Shown: positions 56,662 to 64,000 of the stretch, one piece after another
Layout of the letters: each line of letters begins with the position of its first letter
How positions within the stretch are numbered: position 1 is the first letter of the stretch
NCBI GenBank assembly: GCA_016185015.1
Contig: JACPOI010000041.1
Coordinates: 56,324-120,323, forward strand
Direction: 5' to 3'
DNA from: Burkholderiales bacterium
GTDB lineage: Bacteria; Pseudomonadota; Gammaproteobacteria; Burkholderiales; Burkholderiaceae_C
DNA length: 64,000 nucleotides
Notes under the pieces: generated by a model
The model's database searches: none
What the model was told of the DNA's origin: nothing
The model's input: the letters and a program-made list of their open reading frames with translations, nothing else
Position numbers and translations under genes: made by a program

Positions 56662-57096
56662 ATGGAAACACTGAGACTAGCCAGTAGCGGCTCAAGCAGG
56701 TCCGCTACTGTTGATGACGATTTCAATGCCCGAGTGCTCCTGGCACGCGGGCAACGTCAAGCATTGCTTGCGTCCAACATCGCAAATGCCGATACGCCAG
56801 GCTACAAAGCGTTGGACGTTGATTTCAAGGAAGCCTTGCGCAATGTGACCGGGCCAACTATGGGGTTGGCTTCGACATCTACGGCTCACCTCCCAATCAA
56901 AGAGTTGCCGCAGAGCACACTTGCGTTTGCTCGTTACGCACTCGCGTCCCAGCCGAGCCTCGACGGAAACACGGTGGACATGGATCGTGAGCGTGCCACG
57001 TTCGCCCAGAATTCAATTCTCTACAGATTTGCCGTGTCGAATCTCGATGACGAATACAAGGAATTCAAAGCGGCATCGTCGGATCCAAGACGCTGA
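56662..57096 (+). CDS. flgB: Orphan flagellar basal-body rod protein FlgB homologue
   Basis: A 144-residue protein of near-normal FlgB length. The rod-family signature LLASNIANADTPGYKALDVD is at about residues 33-52, and the C-terminal helix GNTVDMDRERATFAQNSILY with FAVSNLDDEYKEFKAA is typical of FlgB. The normal next gene flgC and all other flagellar genes are absent, so it is an orphan within the transposon. GC content is lower than in neighbouring cargo. It may be expressed but useless, or a passenger. The export and rod-assembly role is known for the family only. Confidence 0.85.
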   Translation: METLRLASSGSSRSATVDDDFNARVLLARGQRQALLASNIANADTPGYKALDVDFKEALRNVTGPTMGLASTSTAHLPIKELPQSTLAFARYALASQPSLDGNTVDMDRERATFAQNSILYRFAVSNLDDEYKEFKAASSDPRR

Positions 57097-57102
57097 GAAG
57101 GG

Positions 57103-57140
57103 GTACCTGTCGATTTATCATCCCCGTACCGAGCAGGTAC
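57103..57140. terminator. Inverted repeat between convergent flgB and CDF genes
   Basis: GTACCTG (57103-57109) and CAGGTAC (57134-57140) are perfect 7-bp arms with a 24-nt loop between two convergent genes. There is no clear T-run, so termination is only a possibility. Confidence 0.3.
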
Positions 57141-57172
57141 GATGGCATATTCTTCGGCCAAATTCATGGGAA

Positions 57173-58087
57173 TCAGTGGCGGTGATCGACAAAGTTGCAC
57201 CCATCTGCGCCGTGCTCACAGGCGACCGTCTCCAGTTGCAGCGTCGTATGGAAGATGTTGAACTGGTCCGCCAGAAGTTCCTTGACCGTTTGCAGCAAGT
57301 CACTTGGGCGCACTTCAGGTGAATGAACGATATGAACGGTCATGCTGGCCTTGCCGCTGGTCAGCGCCCATACATGCAGGTCATGCAGGCCGGTCACACC
57401 TGGCACAGCCTGAATAGATGCCGTCAGCGTATCAAAGTCGATTCCATCTGGAACGCCCTCCAACAAGACATTCAGGCTTTCCTTGAGCAACAGCCACGTT
57501 CTGGGCAGCACCCATAGCCCAATCGCCACGGCCACGGCCGCATCGACCCACACCCAACCTGTGAATCGGATGACCAGCGCGGCTCCAAACACCCCGATGG
57601 AGCCGAGCATGTCGCTCCAGACCTCCAGATAGGCGCCTTTGACATTGAGGCTCTCGTCTTTGCCCCCCTGGAGCATGCGCATACTGATCAGGTTGACGAT
57701 CAGCCCCAGCACCGCTACCGCCAGCATCCCGTTGGACTGCACCTGTGCAGGCTCGCGCAAACGTTGCCATCCCTCATACAAGATGTAGGCGGCAACGCCG
57801 AAGAGCAGAAGGGCATTGAATGCGGCCGCAAGGATCTCGAATCGATAGTAGCCGTATGTCCGTTTGGCATCGGCGGGGCGTCGCGCTATCCGCATGGCCG
57901 CCAGCGCGATAGCCAGCGCTGCCGCGTCGGTGAACATGTGCGCCGCGTCTGAGATTAGCGCCAGGCTATTGAAAACGATGCCAGCAGCGACTTCGGCCAG
58001 CAAGAAACTCCCTGTCAGCGCCAGAGCGATCCAGAGAGATTTTTCCTTGCGCTCGCTGGGCAAGGCATGGGTGTGTCCAGTGCTCAT
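57173..58087 (-). CDS. czcD: Cation diffusion facilitator (CzcD-like)
   Basis: A 304-residue inner-membrane Zn/Co/Cd/Fe exporter driven by proton exchange. Six helices are predicted. TM2 has the metal-site pattern SDAAHMFTDAAAL (H-x-x-x-D) and TM5 LEVWSDMLGSIGV. The cytoplasmic C domain (HDLHVWALTSGKASMTVHIV) has the usual fold. Start MSTGHTHALPSERKEKS carries two histidines; the AAGGAC before the ATG at 58087 fits. It adds export to the RND pump in the same transposon. Both are on the minus strand but separated by about 1.7 kb. Confidence 0.9.
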   Translation of the reverse strand: MSTGHTHALPSERKEKSLWIALALTGSFLLAEVAAGIVFNSLALISDAAHMFTDAAALAIALAAMRIARRPADAKRTYGYYRFEILAAAFNALLLFGVAAYILYEGWQRLREPAQVQSNGMLAVAVLGLIVNLISMRMLQGGKDESLNVKGAYLEVWSDMLGSIGVFGAALVIRFTGWVWVDAAVAVAIGLWVLPRTWLLLKESLNVLLEGVPDGIDFDTLTASIQAVPGVTGLHDLHVWALTSGKASMTVHIVHSPEVRPSDLLQTVKELLADQFNIFHTTLQLETVACEHGADGCNFVDHRH

Positions 58088-58106
58088 CTTTGTCCTTTTT
58101 CTGATC

Positions 58107-58551
58107 TCATTTCTGTTCAGCGTGGCCGGAAGCCGCTACCCAGCGGTACTGGGTTGGAATCGAGACGCCCAGATTCCTGGCCACGGCCTTGGGAGCAATC
58201 CCGCTAGCGAGCAACTTCTTGGCTGACTCGATTTTGCTGTTGGTCATCTTCGGCTTGCGTCCGCCTGTGCGGCCCGACAGCCGGGCGACCGCCAATGCTG
58301 CGCGGCGCTCCACCGTCAGCTCGCGCTCCATTTCGGTGAGACAAGCGATCTAGCTTCCAGACGGCCAAGGTGTCTCCCTCTCGCAGCATTTCCAGCGTGC
58401 GGACCAAGCCGAGGCTTTCGGCTAGTGTGCCGCTCGCCTTGTCCTCAAAGAGCTTCTGGCATCCGGCCTTGGCCAAGGCTTCCCGTTGGAACTCCAGCTT
58501 CTGATCTTGCGTCGAGACGCGCGCATAGCCAACCAAACATGGCAAGGTCAC
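58107..58551 (-). pseudogene. Serine recombinase/resolvase with internal deletion
   Basis: The N-terminus LVGYARVSTQDQKLEFQREA and EGDTLAVWKLDRL are a clear serine-recombinase start, with the catalytic serine in ARVST. The text then jumps to MERELTVERRAALAVARLSG and the helix-turn-helix GIAPKAVARNLGVSIPTQYR in another frame. About 60 codons between are missing, including the middle of the catalytic domain, and the frame is shifted. So it is a pseudogene, possibly an older resolvase of a captured transposon. Its GTG start overlaps the stop of the zinc-ribbon gene. Confidence 0.85.
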
Positions 58552-58811
58552 CCCCCCGCCTTGCCGCACTGAGAGCAGAACTTCACACCCGGTTGCAATT
58601 TGGTTCCACATTGCGTGCAAGCCGAAAGAGCCAACGAAGTCCCGCACTGCTGGCAGAAACGAGCGCCAGGTGCGTTCAGCGCCTTGCAGTTCGGGCAAGC
58701 AACACCGCTGTTACCCCACCCACCGGCTGGAGGCCCGCCTCTTCCGTGCCCACCGCCATAGCCTTGCCCACCGCCGTGATGGCCCCCGAAAAGTTTGTCA
58801 AAAATGCTCAT
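58548..58811 (-). CDS. Small glycine-rich double zinc-ribbon protein
   Basis: An 87-residue soluble protein. Residues about 6-34 are rich in Gly and His (GGHHGGGQGYGGGHGRGGPP). Two zinc ribbons follow: CPNCKALN with CQQCG, and CTQCGTKL with CSQCG, giving four C-x-x-C pairs. It would bind zinc; a nucleic-acid or protein adaptor role is possible. AAAGGAGA precedes the ATG at 58811. Proteins of this kind are found near metal-resistance genes, but no function is established. Confidence 0.75.
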   Translation of the reverse strand: MSIFDKLFGGHHGGGQGYGGGHGRGGPPAGGWGNSGVACPNCKALNAPGARFCQQCGTSLALSACTQCGTKLQPGVKFCSQCGKAGG

Positions 58812-59017
58812 AAGTCTTTCTCCTTTAGCGAGCGCCTATCCAAGGCTGCTTTGGCAGCGGTGGACCATCTTACTACCTCTCGAAAACCGTTGGATTTGAT
58901 AAGAATTCGAGAATAGGGTGTTGCCGCCGACCGAAAATTGATAGGGGTGTTCCCCTGCTCTGCTGAAACTTTCAGCAGGGATGTAAAAGGTGATCACCCT
59001 GTCCTCCGCAAATGCGT

Positions 59018-59548
59018 TCAGAAAAATCCTAAAAAACCATTTGCGAAAAATATCAAACCGATCAAACCTACAGGGATGCTGCTCCACCAAACACGTTTGG
59101 CCTTCATCAGCCCGGAAATTGAATTGAGAAGAATAGCAACCTGCAAGAACATCACCGCAACCCCAAAGGGTTTTCCGTGGCTTTGGGCGTCATCGCGTTG
59201 GTCTTCCAGCGAGCGGGCTTTAGATTCGATATCTTTTTTTTCAAGGCCATACCGTTTGACTTGTTCTTCGTAGTCCGCAATCTTTTGGGAATACGCTGAC
59301 TGAATTTTTTCCTTTGCTGGCAGGGTCATCTCTTGGAGCTTGAGCTGTTCGACCTGCAACGCGTAGAGATGCTGTTTGGTGCTCTTTGCCTGATAGAACG
59401 CCCATTGATCAGATGCCAGTGTCTGATTGATCACACTGGCCGTGGAATATGAGCCCCCCTTAAAAGTCGACAAGGTGGCACAGACGGCAAGTATCACGGT
59501 CGCCAGTGCCATCTGATTGAGCCAGGGTTCTTTCTTCTCTTCTGCCAT
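59018..59548 (-). CDS. DUF4337-like membrane protein
   Basis: A 176-residue protein. Helices lie at about 13-30 (LATVILAVCATLSTFKGG), 130-147 (FGVAVMFLQVAILLNSIS) and 155-175 (WSSIPVGLIGLIFFANGFLG). Between them is a coiled helical domain (about 40-120) with QWAFYQAKSTKQHLYALQ. This order, with the WAFYQAKS stretch, matches the DUF4337 family of unknown function. AGGAG lies at good spacing before the ATG at 59548. The gene is lower in GC than its neighbours. Confidence 0.8.
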   Translation of the reverse strand: MAEEKKEPWLNQMALATVILAVCATLSTFKGGSYSTASVINQTLASDQWAFYQAKSTKQHLYALQVEQLKLQEMTLPAKEKIQSAYSQKIADYEEQVKRYGLEKKDIESKARSLEDQRDDAQSHGKPFGVAVMFLQVAILLNSISGLMKAKRVWWSSIPVGLIGLIFFANGFLGFF

Positions 59549-59636
59549 TTGCTATTTCTCCTAGTATGAGATTGGGAATTTGATGGCCTGTCAGCCATGG
59601 ACAGATGCCCGTCGTTTCGATTCGCTCATTTCTCTC

Positions 59637-61004
59637 TCAGAACTCCGCGTGCAGTCGCAGGCTGAATACATCCACCGGGCCGCGATCCGGGTTGTAGGCC
59701 GGGTTTGTCAGGCGCTGCCAGTCCACGGTCAGATGCGTCTGCCGGCTCAAGCCGAGAAGGTAATAAGCCTCGACCACCTGCTCCACGCCGTATCGTACCG
59801 GTCCGTTGGGGTTGGGGCCGTCGCCTGTGAACAGCGTATACAGGCCACGCCCTAGATAGTCACGCCGATCAGCGCTGGCGTACTGATTGGAGAAAGCCAG
59901 ACCGGCTGCATCGAAGGGTCGGCCCCAGACTGCACCTTGGGCCACGATACCTGCGCTCAGGCTTGAATCCGCTTCGGTAAAGGCCATGGTCTCCCCGTCA
60001 CTGTGCGTCGCCATGCCACGGGCAAATACGCCCACTTTGGGTGTCAGGGCCTGCTCCACATTGAAGCCCAGGCCAGTCTTGGTGCGGTCCACGCGTGGAT
60101 TGGCGCCGTTGTCGTCGAAACCGTTCTCGATGAGCGCAATGTTGGCGTTACTGGCATAGGTGCTCAGCCGCATGCGGTTGTGAAAGGCCTGCAGTCGCAC
60201 CGCACCGGTAGTCCAGCGTTTCTCCAGTTCCAGGTTGTAGCCCACCCGATTCTTGGACCAGCCCTCGAAATCCAGATCCAGCTGGTTGGGCAGCACAGGC
60301 ATCAGGTAGCGGCCAAAGCGCATGCTGTAGTCATCCCAGGTCAGATCACCTGTTACACCGAAGGTGTAGCCGCGGGCGTCGGCCGCAAAGTCGAACGCAC
60401 TGCTGGTCATCAGAGCCCAATTGAGAAAGCCGTTCGGCCCCTTGTGGGCGTAGCTGTTGTAGTCGTAAATGCCCAACAAGTCCTGCTTGCCCATGGTCAG
60501 CGTAAAGCGCCGGCCACGGGCTGCTTGGGCGAACTGCATGCCGCCCTCATCGAGGTTCGTAGACTCGCCCCCCAGGTCAATGCGATGACGCACGTAAGCC
60601 TGAGCTGTGTAGTACATGAAATCTTTCTGGATGACACGCTGCAAATCGCTATTTGTCAGCCCTGCCAAACCGCCGGCATTGCTCAACGCCACGCCACGGA
60701 TGGCCTCGGCCCGGTACCAGAAATCGGTGGCAGCTGAGAGCCGATAGCCAATGTTCAAACCCAGCATCGTCGTCTGTGAACGCTCGAGCCCGGATTGAAA
60801 GCTGTTGCCGCCCTGGTCCGGAGTGTTTCCATACCGACTCGGAAAGCTGTCATGGAACTGGCTGATCAGGTTGGCATCGCCATGGATGCGCCAAGGCGAG
60901 TCGCCCTCGGGCAGACGCAGAAACGAGTCAGCGGTGTCGTCAGCCGCCCAAGCGCAAAAGGGCACAAGTGCCGACAGCAATACCATCTTTTTGAAAAACC
61001 GCAT
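59637..61004 (-). CDS. OprB-type carbohydrate-selective porin family
   Basis: A 455-residue outer-membrane beta-barrel protein. The signal peptide is residues about 1-21 (MRFFKKMVLLSALVPFCAWA). The barrel shows alternating hydrophobic strands (IGYRLSAATDFWYRAEAIRG, ARGRRFTLTMGKQDLLGIYD) and ends with a C-terminal aromatic residue, LRLHAEF, as needed for insertion. TVDWQRLTNPAYNPDRGPVD near the C-terminus is typical of OprB-like porins. The start is 61004 after AGGAAG; an upstream in-frame ATG at 61028 lacks a Shine-Dalgarno. Its solute is unknown; a porin is uncommon as cargo. Confidence 0.85.
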   Translation of the reverse strand: MRFFKKMVLLSALVPFCAWAADDTADSFLRLPEGDSPWRIHGDANLISQFHDSFPSRYGNTPDQGGNSFQSGLERSQTTMLGLNIGYRLSAATDFWYRAEAIRGVALSNAGGLAGLTNSDLQRVIQKDFMYYTAQAYVRHRIDLGGESTNLDEGGMQFAQAARGRRFTLTMGKQDLLGIYDYNSYAHKGPNGFLNWALMTSSAFDFAADARGYTFGVTGDLTWDDYSMRFGRYLMPVLPNQLDLDFEGWSKNRVGYNLELEKRWTTGAVRLQAFHNRMRLSTYASNANIALIENGFDDNGANPRVDRTKTGLGFNVEQALTPKVGVFARGMATHSDGETMAFTEADSSLSAGIVAQGAVWGRPFDAAGLAFSNQYASADRRDYLGRGLYTLFTGDGPNPNGPVRYGVEQVVEAYYLLGLSRQTHLTVDWQRLTNPAYNPDRGPVDVFSLRLHAEF

Positions 61005-61396
61005 GTTCGTTCTTCCTGTTATGAGCATGGAGAGACCGAGAGTTCGTGATTCACCCAGGCAACAGTCAAGCCGGCCAACGGCTTGGCTGCATGCAGAGAA
61101 ACAGATACTGTCGAGAGATTTCCGGAGAAAGTCCGGATTTAGAAGCGAGCGGCCGGCATGGCCGCTGCGGAATAGATTTCCGTGGGGCCTGTCAGGCAGC
61201 CGAGCCGATACTCAACCGACAACTGTCACTAGAACCATTACCCACAAGAAACCCCAAAAGTTGAAAGCACGTGATTCTAATTTGTGCGGCGCAACATCGT
61301 CAAGCACCATTCATCGCAGAGGTCCCCAAATGGGGGGCTCTGATATTGGGAAACGCCTCGACCGACCGCCCCTGTCCCAAAGCAGATAGAGGGTGG
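61005..61396. other. Non-coding stretch between porin and IS3 element
   Basis: This 392-bp stretch has no convincing gene or strong repeat. Upstream of the porin start it should carry the porin promoter. I see no clear -10/-35 pair. The composition drops in GC around 61,240-61,300. Confidence 0.5.
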
Positions 61397-61435
61397 TGAA
61401 TCGCCCCGGGTTTCGTGGAGGCCCGTTGGGTTAAG

Positions 61436-62335
61436 TCAGACCGATGCAACGGCCTGACTGGCTAATTGCCGATAGTAATTTTCTTCAGCTTCGGCAGGAG
61501 GAATGTATCCGATAGGCTCCAGCAGTCGGTGGTGGTTAAACCAGGACACCCATTCCAGCGTTGCCAGTTCCAGCGATTCCTTGGTCTTCCAGGGTGCCCG
61601 GCGGTGAATCAATTCGGCCTTGTACAGCCCGTTGATGGTTTCCGCCAGAGCGATGTCATAGCTGTCGCCTCGGCTGCCTACCGAGGGTTCTATGCCCGCC
61701 TCGGCCAGTCGCTCGCTGTACAGAATAGACACGTATTGCGAACCCCTGTCGCTATGGTGAATCAGTGCGTCGGCGCGCTCGGGCTGACGGTCGTACAAGG
61801 CTTGCTCCAGCGCATCCAGCACGAGGTCTGTTCGCATCGAACTGCTCTGGCGCCAACCCACGATCCGGCGGGCATAAACGTCAATTACGAAGGCCACGTA
61901 TTGCCAGCCCTGCCAGGTTGAAACGTACGTGAAGTCCGAGACCCACAGCTGGTTGGGCCGGTCGGCCTTGAACTGCCGGTTCACCCGGTCCAGCGGGCAT
62001 GGTGCCTTGCCATCGCTGACGGTGGTGCGCACCATCTTGCCGCGGCGGACGCCCCGCAGGCCCAGGTGGCGCATGAGTTGCTCCACTGTGCAACGGGCAA
62101 CGCAGATGCTTTCACGGTTGAGCTGCTTCCAGACCTTGTCAGCGCCGTAGACCTGCAGGTTGGCACGCCACAGGCGCTCGATCTGTGGCACCAGGACACC
62201 ATCACGCTGAGCGCGCTGACATCGCAGGGCCGGGTTGTGTAGCTGGGCGGCGTAGCGCCAGTAGCCAGACGTGGCGATCTGCAGCACCTTGCAGATCGAC
62301 TCGACCCCGTAGGCCTGTCGATGCTGATCGACAAA
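61436..62335 (-). CDS. IS3-family transposase OrfB
   Basis: The integrase-like half of the transposase. The DDE triad is visible: Asp in [12 protein letters not shown], Asp in [11 protein letters not shown] and Glu in [17 protein letters not shown] standalone start could be GTG at 62287; conserved family sequence ([13 protein letters not shown]) continues back to about 62335, so translation normally occurs by frameshift from orfA. The catalytic part is intact, but expression from orfA is blocked by the amber codon there. The end is close to the left IR. Confidence 0.88.
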   Translation of the reverse strand, partial: FVDQHRQAYGVESICKVLQIATSGYWRYAAQLHNPALRCQRAQRDGVLVPQIERLWRANLQVYGADKVWKQLNRESICVARCTVEQLMRHLGLRGVRRGKMVRTTVSDGKAPCPLDRVNRQFKADRPNQLWVSDFTYVSTWQGWQYVAFVIDVYARRIVGWRQSSSMRTDLVLDALEQALYDRQPERADALIHHSDRGSQYVSILYSERLAEAGIEPSVGSRGDSYDIALAETINGLYKAELIHRRAPWKTKESLELATLEWVSWFNHHRLLEPIGYIPPAEAEENYYRQLASQAVASV

Positions 62336-62340
62336 GCCCT

Positions 62341-62664
62341 TCAGGACTTCAGACGGCGGTCGAGCTCCGCCTGGGCGAAAAACGCGCTGGCCAACTTCAA
62401 AATCTCGTTGGCCTTGCGCAGCTCCTTGTTCTCGCGCTCGAGTTCCTACAGGCGCTGCAAGTCGGTCGTCTTGATGCCGGCTCTGGCACCGGTGTCAATC
62501 TCAACGCGCTTGACCCATTCGTTGAGGGTCTGCGGCACGCAGCCGATCTTGGGCGCGATGGATTCAATGGCCGCCCATAGCGATGGGTACTCGCCACGAT
62601 GCTCCTGCACCATGCGAACAGCGCGTTCGCGGACCTCGGGTGAAAAATGATTTGACTTCTTCAT
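62341..62664 (-). pseudogene. IS3-family OrfA interrupted by an in-frame amber codon
   Basis: The first 72 residues ([20 protein letters not shown] ... TTDLQRL) form the helix-turn-helix half. The next codon is TAG, then the same frame continues [20 protein letters not shown] to a natural stop at 62341. Related elements have Lys (AAG) at this point, so one base change has cut OrfA. The leucine-zipper part needed for multimerisation and frameshifting is thereby lost, unless the amber is suppressed. Confidence 0.85.
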
Positions 62665-62714
62665 GGCTCAATCCTCTCAAAGATTTGAGCCTCCTCAATT
62701 CCCGGGGCGATTCA

Positions 62715-62865
62715 AACCGGCGGCTGAAATCAGCAAAAACTAACCTAACACCGGATAACTAACCATTACCCGATGTTAGTTTTATTGAAATTACTATTTT
62801 GTTGCCATAATAAATAGTATGTACTATCATGGTACGTATTGAGGTACGAAATAAAGAGGTGAACC
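62715..62865 (+). promoter_or_regulatory. Control region of the TnpT-like gene: inverted and repeated motifs
   Basis: AAAACTAAC (62736-62744) and GTTAGTTTT (62775-62783) are perfect 9-bp inverted arms; inside, CTAACACCGG and CCGATGTTAG pair with one mismatch. Nearer the gene, GTAC words at 62821, 62832 and 62844 repeat with 11-12-bp spacing, about one helix turn. The region is AT-rich and AAGAGGTG lies before the ATG at 62866. It looks like a binding region for the gene product itself or for the recombinase. Confidence 0.6.
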
Positions 62866-63957
62866 ATGTCCAGAGCCGGAATTTACAAATCTGAAGTGCT
62901 GCGCGCACGCGATAAATTGCTGGCCATGGGGCGCAATCCTTCCATCGATGCGGTACGCGAAGAGCTGGGCAGCGGGTCCAAAACCACCATCCACCGCTAC
63001 CTGAAGGAGATCGAGGAAGAGGAAGGACCAGCCACCGGCAGCCGCGTGGCCGTCAGCGAGGCGATCCAAGACCTGGTGGGCCGCCTGGCCGCCCGCGTCA
63101 ACGAGGAAGCGGAAGAGCGAGTCACCACGGCCCAGGCCAGGCACGCCGAGCAGCTGGGCCAGCAGCAGCAAGCCGTCGCGGCCTTGAAAACCGAGGCGCA
63201 GTCCACCCGCCAGCAGCTAGAGCACACCCAGCGAGCGTTGGCCGACGAAAAAACCGCTCACGGCAAAACCAGCGAAGCGCTGAGCAGCAAGACCCTTGAG
63301 TGCACTCAGCTCGCACAGCAGGTGGCCGATCTGCAGGAGCGCATCGCGGCCGAAGAGCGCCATCGCCAATCTTTGGAAGAAAAGCACCAGCATGCGCGCC
63401 AGGCGCTAGAGCATTTCCGGCAATCCTCCAAGGAGCAACGCGACCAAGATCAGCGCAAACATGAGCAGCAGGTGCAGTACCTGCAGGCCGAGCTACGCAC
63501 CGTGAACGAGACCTTGGCCACCAAACAACGAGAAGCCCTGCACATCCTTCAAGAAAACGCACGCTTGCTGGGGGATTTGTCTCGCGCCCAAGGCGATCTG
63601 CACCAAGTCCAGGAGGAGGTGAGAGGCCTGCGGCCACTTAAGGATGAACTGGGGTTTGCTCAGCGGCGCACCGAGGAATTGGGTCGGCGCCTGGTCGCGC
63701 AGGATGCGGCCGTCCAGCAGCTCAGCACCTCGAACAAGGAGTTGCTAACCAAGGTCGACGAGATGCTGACCGCGAAGCAGGAGTTGGAATTGGCGCTGGC
63801 GACGGCGAGGTCATCCGTCACGGCCCAGGAGCAGGTGGTCGCCAGCATGCTAGCGCGACTGTCCGCGGCGCCGGCCGAGCCCGACTTAGCTGCGGCGAAA
63901 GATACCGAATCGGGTGGCAGGAAAGTGGCAAAGAAACCAGCCACGACAGCCACTTAG
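62866..63957 (+). CDS. KfrA-like/TnpT-like coiled-coil DNA-binding protein
   Basis: A 363-residue protein. The N-terminal KfrA_N-type DNA-binding domain reads SRAGIYKSEVLRARDKLLAM and SGSKTTIHRYLKEIEEEE (about residues 1-55). Then a long alpha-helical coiled coil runs to about 335 with heptads rich in Gln, Glu, Ala and Leu. TnpT of Tn4651, which helps TnpS in cointegrate resolution, has the same layout. The stop codon lies in the inner bases of the right inverted repeat. It is about 15.6 kb from the recombinase gene. KfrA-type proteins usually regulate their own promoter, which fits the repeats upstream. Confidence 0.82.
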   Translation: MSRAGIYKSEVLRARDKLLAMGRNPSIDAVREELGSGSKTTIHRYLKEIEEEEGPATGSRVAVSEAIQDLVGRLAARVNEEAEERVTTAQARHAEQLGQQQQAVAALKTEAQSTRQQLEHTQRALADEKTAHGKTSEALSSKTLECTQLAQQVADLQERIAAEERHRQSLEEKHQHARQALEHFRQSSKEQRDQDQRKHEQQVQYLQAELRTVNETLATKQREALHILQENARLLGDLSRAQGDLHQVQEEVRGLRPLKDELGFAQRRTEELGRRLVAQDAAVQQLSTSNKELLTKVDEMLTAKQELELALATARSSVTAQEQVVASMLARLSAAPAEPDLAAAKDTESGGRKVAKKPATTAT

Positions 63958-63997
63958 GGCTCTTTTTGCGGAAATTTACATGAATCCCTGCCGCCCC
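63953..63997 (-). repeat. Right terminal inverted repeat of the Tn3-family transposon
   Basis: Read inward on the minus strand it opens GGGGCGGCAGGGATTCATGT and closes GCCCTAAG. It matches the left end at 36 of 45 positions, with a 19-bp identical block. It overlaps the last 5 bases of the TnpT-like gene. The window ends 3 bp later. Confidence 0.9.
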
Positions 63998-64000
63998 TCT

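Larger units (their letters stand above)
61397..62714 (-). mobile_element. IS3-family insertion sequence, 1318 bp
   Basis: The ends are TGAATCGCCCCGGGTTTC (61397-61414) and, inverted, TGAATCGCCCCGGGAATTGA (62714 back to 62695), the 14 outermost bases identical. It carries orfA and orfB on the minus strand. No 3- to 4-bp target duplication is present (TGG on the left, AAC on the right). It lies between the porin gene and the TnpT-like control region. Confidence 0.88.
42891..63997. mobile_element. Tn3-family transposon of about 21.1 kb, Tn4651/Tn5041-like
   Basis: Two inverted 45-bp ends (42891-42935 and 63953-63997) match at 36 of 45 positions and each ends in CTAAG on its inner side. tnpA abuts the left end and the TnpT-like gene abuts the right end, with stop codons at the inner IR edge. 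A tyrosine recombinase replaces the usual serine resolvase. The cargo in between holds metal-efflux genes, an Lpd, an IS3 element and several truncated genes. A target duplication cannot be checked because the window ends 3 bases after the right end. Confidence 0.92.

Overview
The window looks like a chromosomal segment of a high-GC betaproteobacterium, most likely Burkholderiales/Comamonadaceae-like, interrupted near its right side by a large transposon. This placement rests on gene content (LivHMGF next to a fatty-acid beta-oxidation run, the mltG-tmk-holB-pilZ-tatD string, a Pil/Chp chemosensory operon) and on GC-rich codon use. It is inference; no 16S or tRNA gene is present to confirm it.

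Region 1 (1-16,758) is a catabolic block on the + strand. It starts with the 3' end of an acyl-CoA synthetase. A complete branched-chain-type ABC importer follows (binding protein, a terminator-like hairpin, two permeases, two ATPases). Then comes a beta-oxidation set (FadB-like, FadA-like, acyl-CoA dehydrogenase), a small two-helix membrane protein, two SDRs, a hotdog thioesterase, an MDR oxidoreductase, a fatty-acid desaturase and a GST. Several junctions overlap by 1-8 nt, so translation is probably coupled. Together the genes suggest import, CoA activation and degradation or remodelling of a carboxylic or fatty-acid substrate. Two copies of one intergenic repeat with terminal inverted repeats bracket the 10-kb fad block in opposite orientations (5886-6027 and 16779-16986), each touching a stop codon.

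Region 2 (16,987-33,623) holds mostly housekeeping and signalling genes: a membrane GGDEF-EAL protein, a FeeM-like acyltransferase, Tex, an HDOD protein, a patatin-like lipase, a small lipoprotein, an Fe-alcohol dehydrogenase, an HSL-type esterase, a fused thioesterase-GNAT protein, YgfZ, and mltG-tmk-holB-pilZ-tatD.

Region 3 (33,850-42,803) is one chemosensory operon of Pil/Chp type: PilG-like regulator, two near-duplicate PilH-like receivers, CheW/PilI, PilJ-like MCP, a large ChpA/PilL hybrid kinase, two more small CheW-like or unknown proteins, and last a phosphosulfolactate-synthase (ComA) family protein. The ComA-family gene is unexpected here.

Region 4 (42,891-63,997) is a roughly 21.1-kb Tn3-family transposon with both 45-bp terminal inverted repeats inside the window. 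At the left end are tnpA and a tyrosine recombinase; at the extreme right end is a KfrA/TnpT-like coiled-coil DNA-binding gene. The layout recalls Tn4651/Tn5041-type elements, but the recombinase and TnpT-like genes are about 15.6 kb apart. The cargo is a mosaic: dihydrolipoamide dehydrogenase, a CzcCBA-like metal efflux operon, a truncated response regulator, an orphan flgB, a CDF metal exporter, a serine-resolvase remnant, a zinc-ribbon protein, a DUF4337 protein, an OprB-type porin and an IS3-family element with a nonsense codon in orfA. The element appears to confer divalent-metal efflux and carries many broken genes at module borders. No CRISPR array, tRNA or rRNA was seen.
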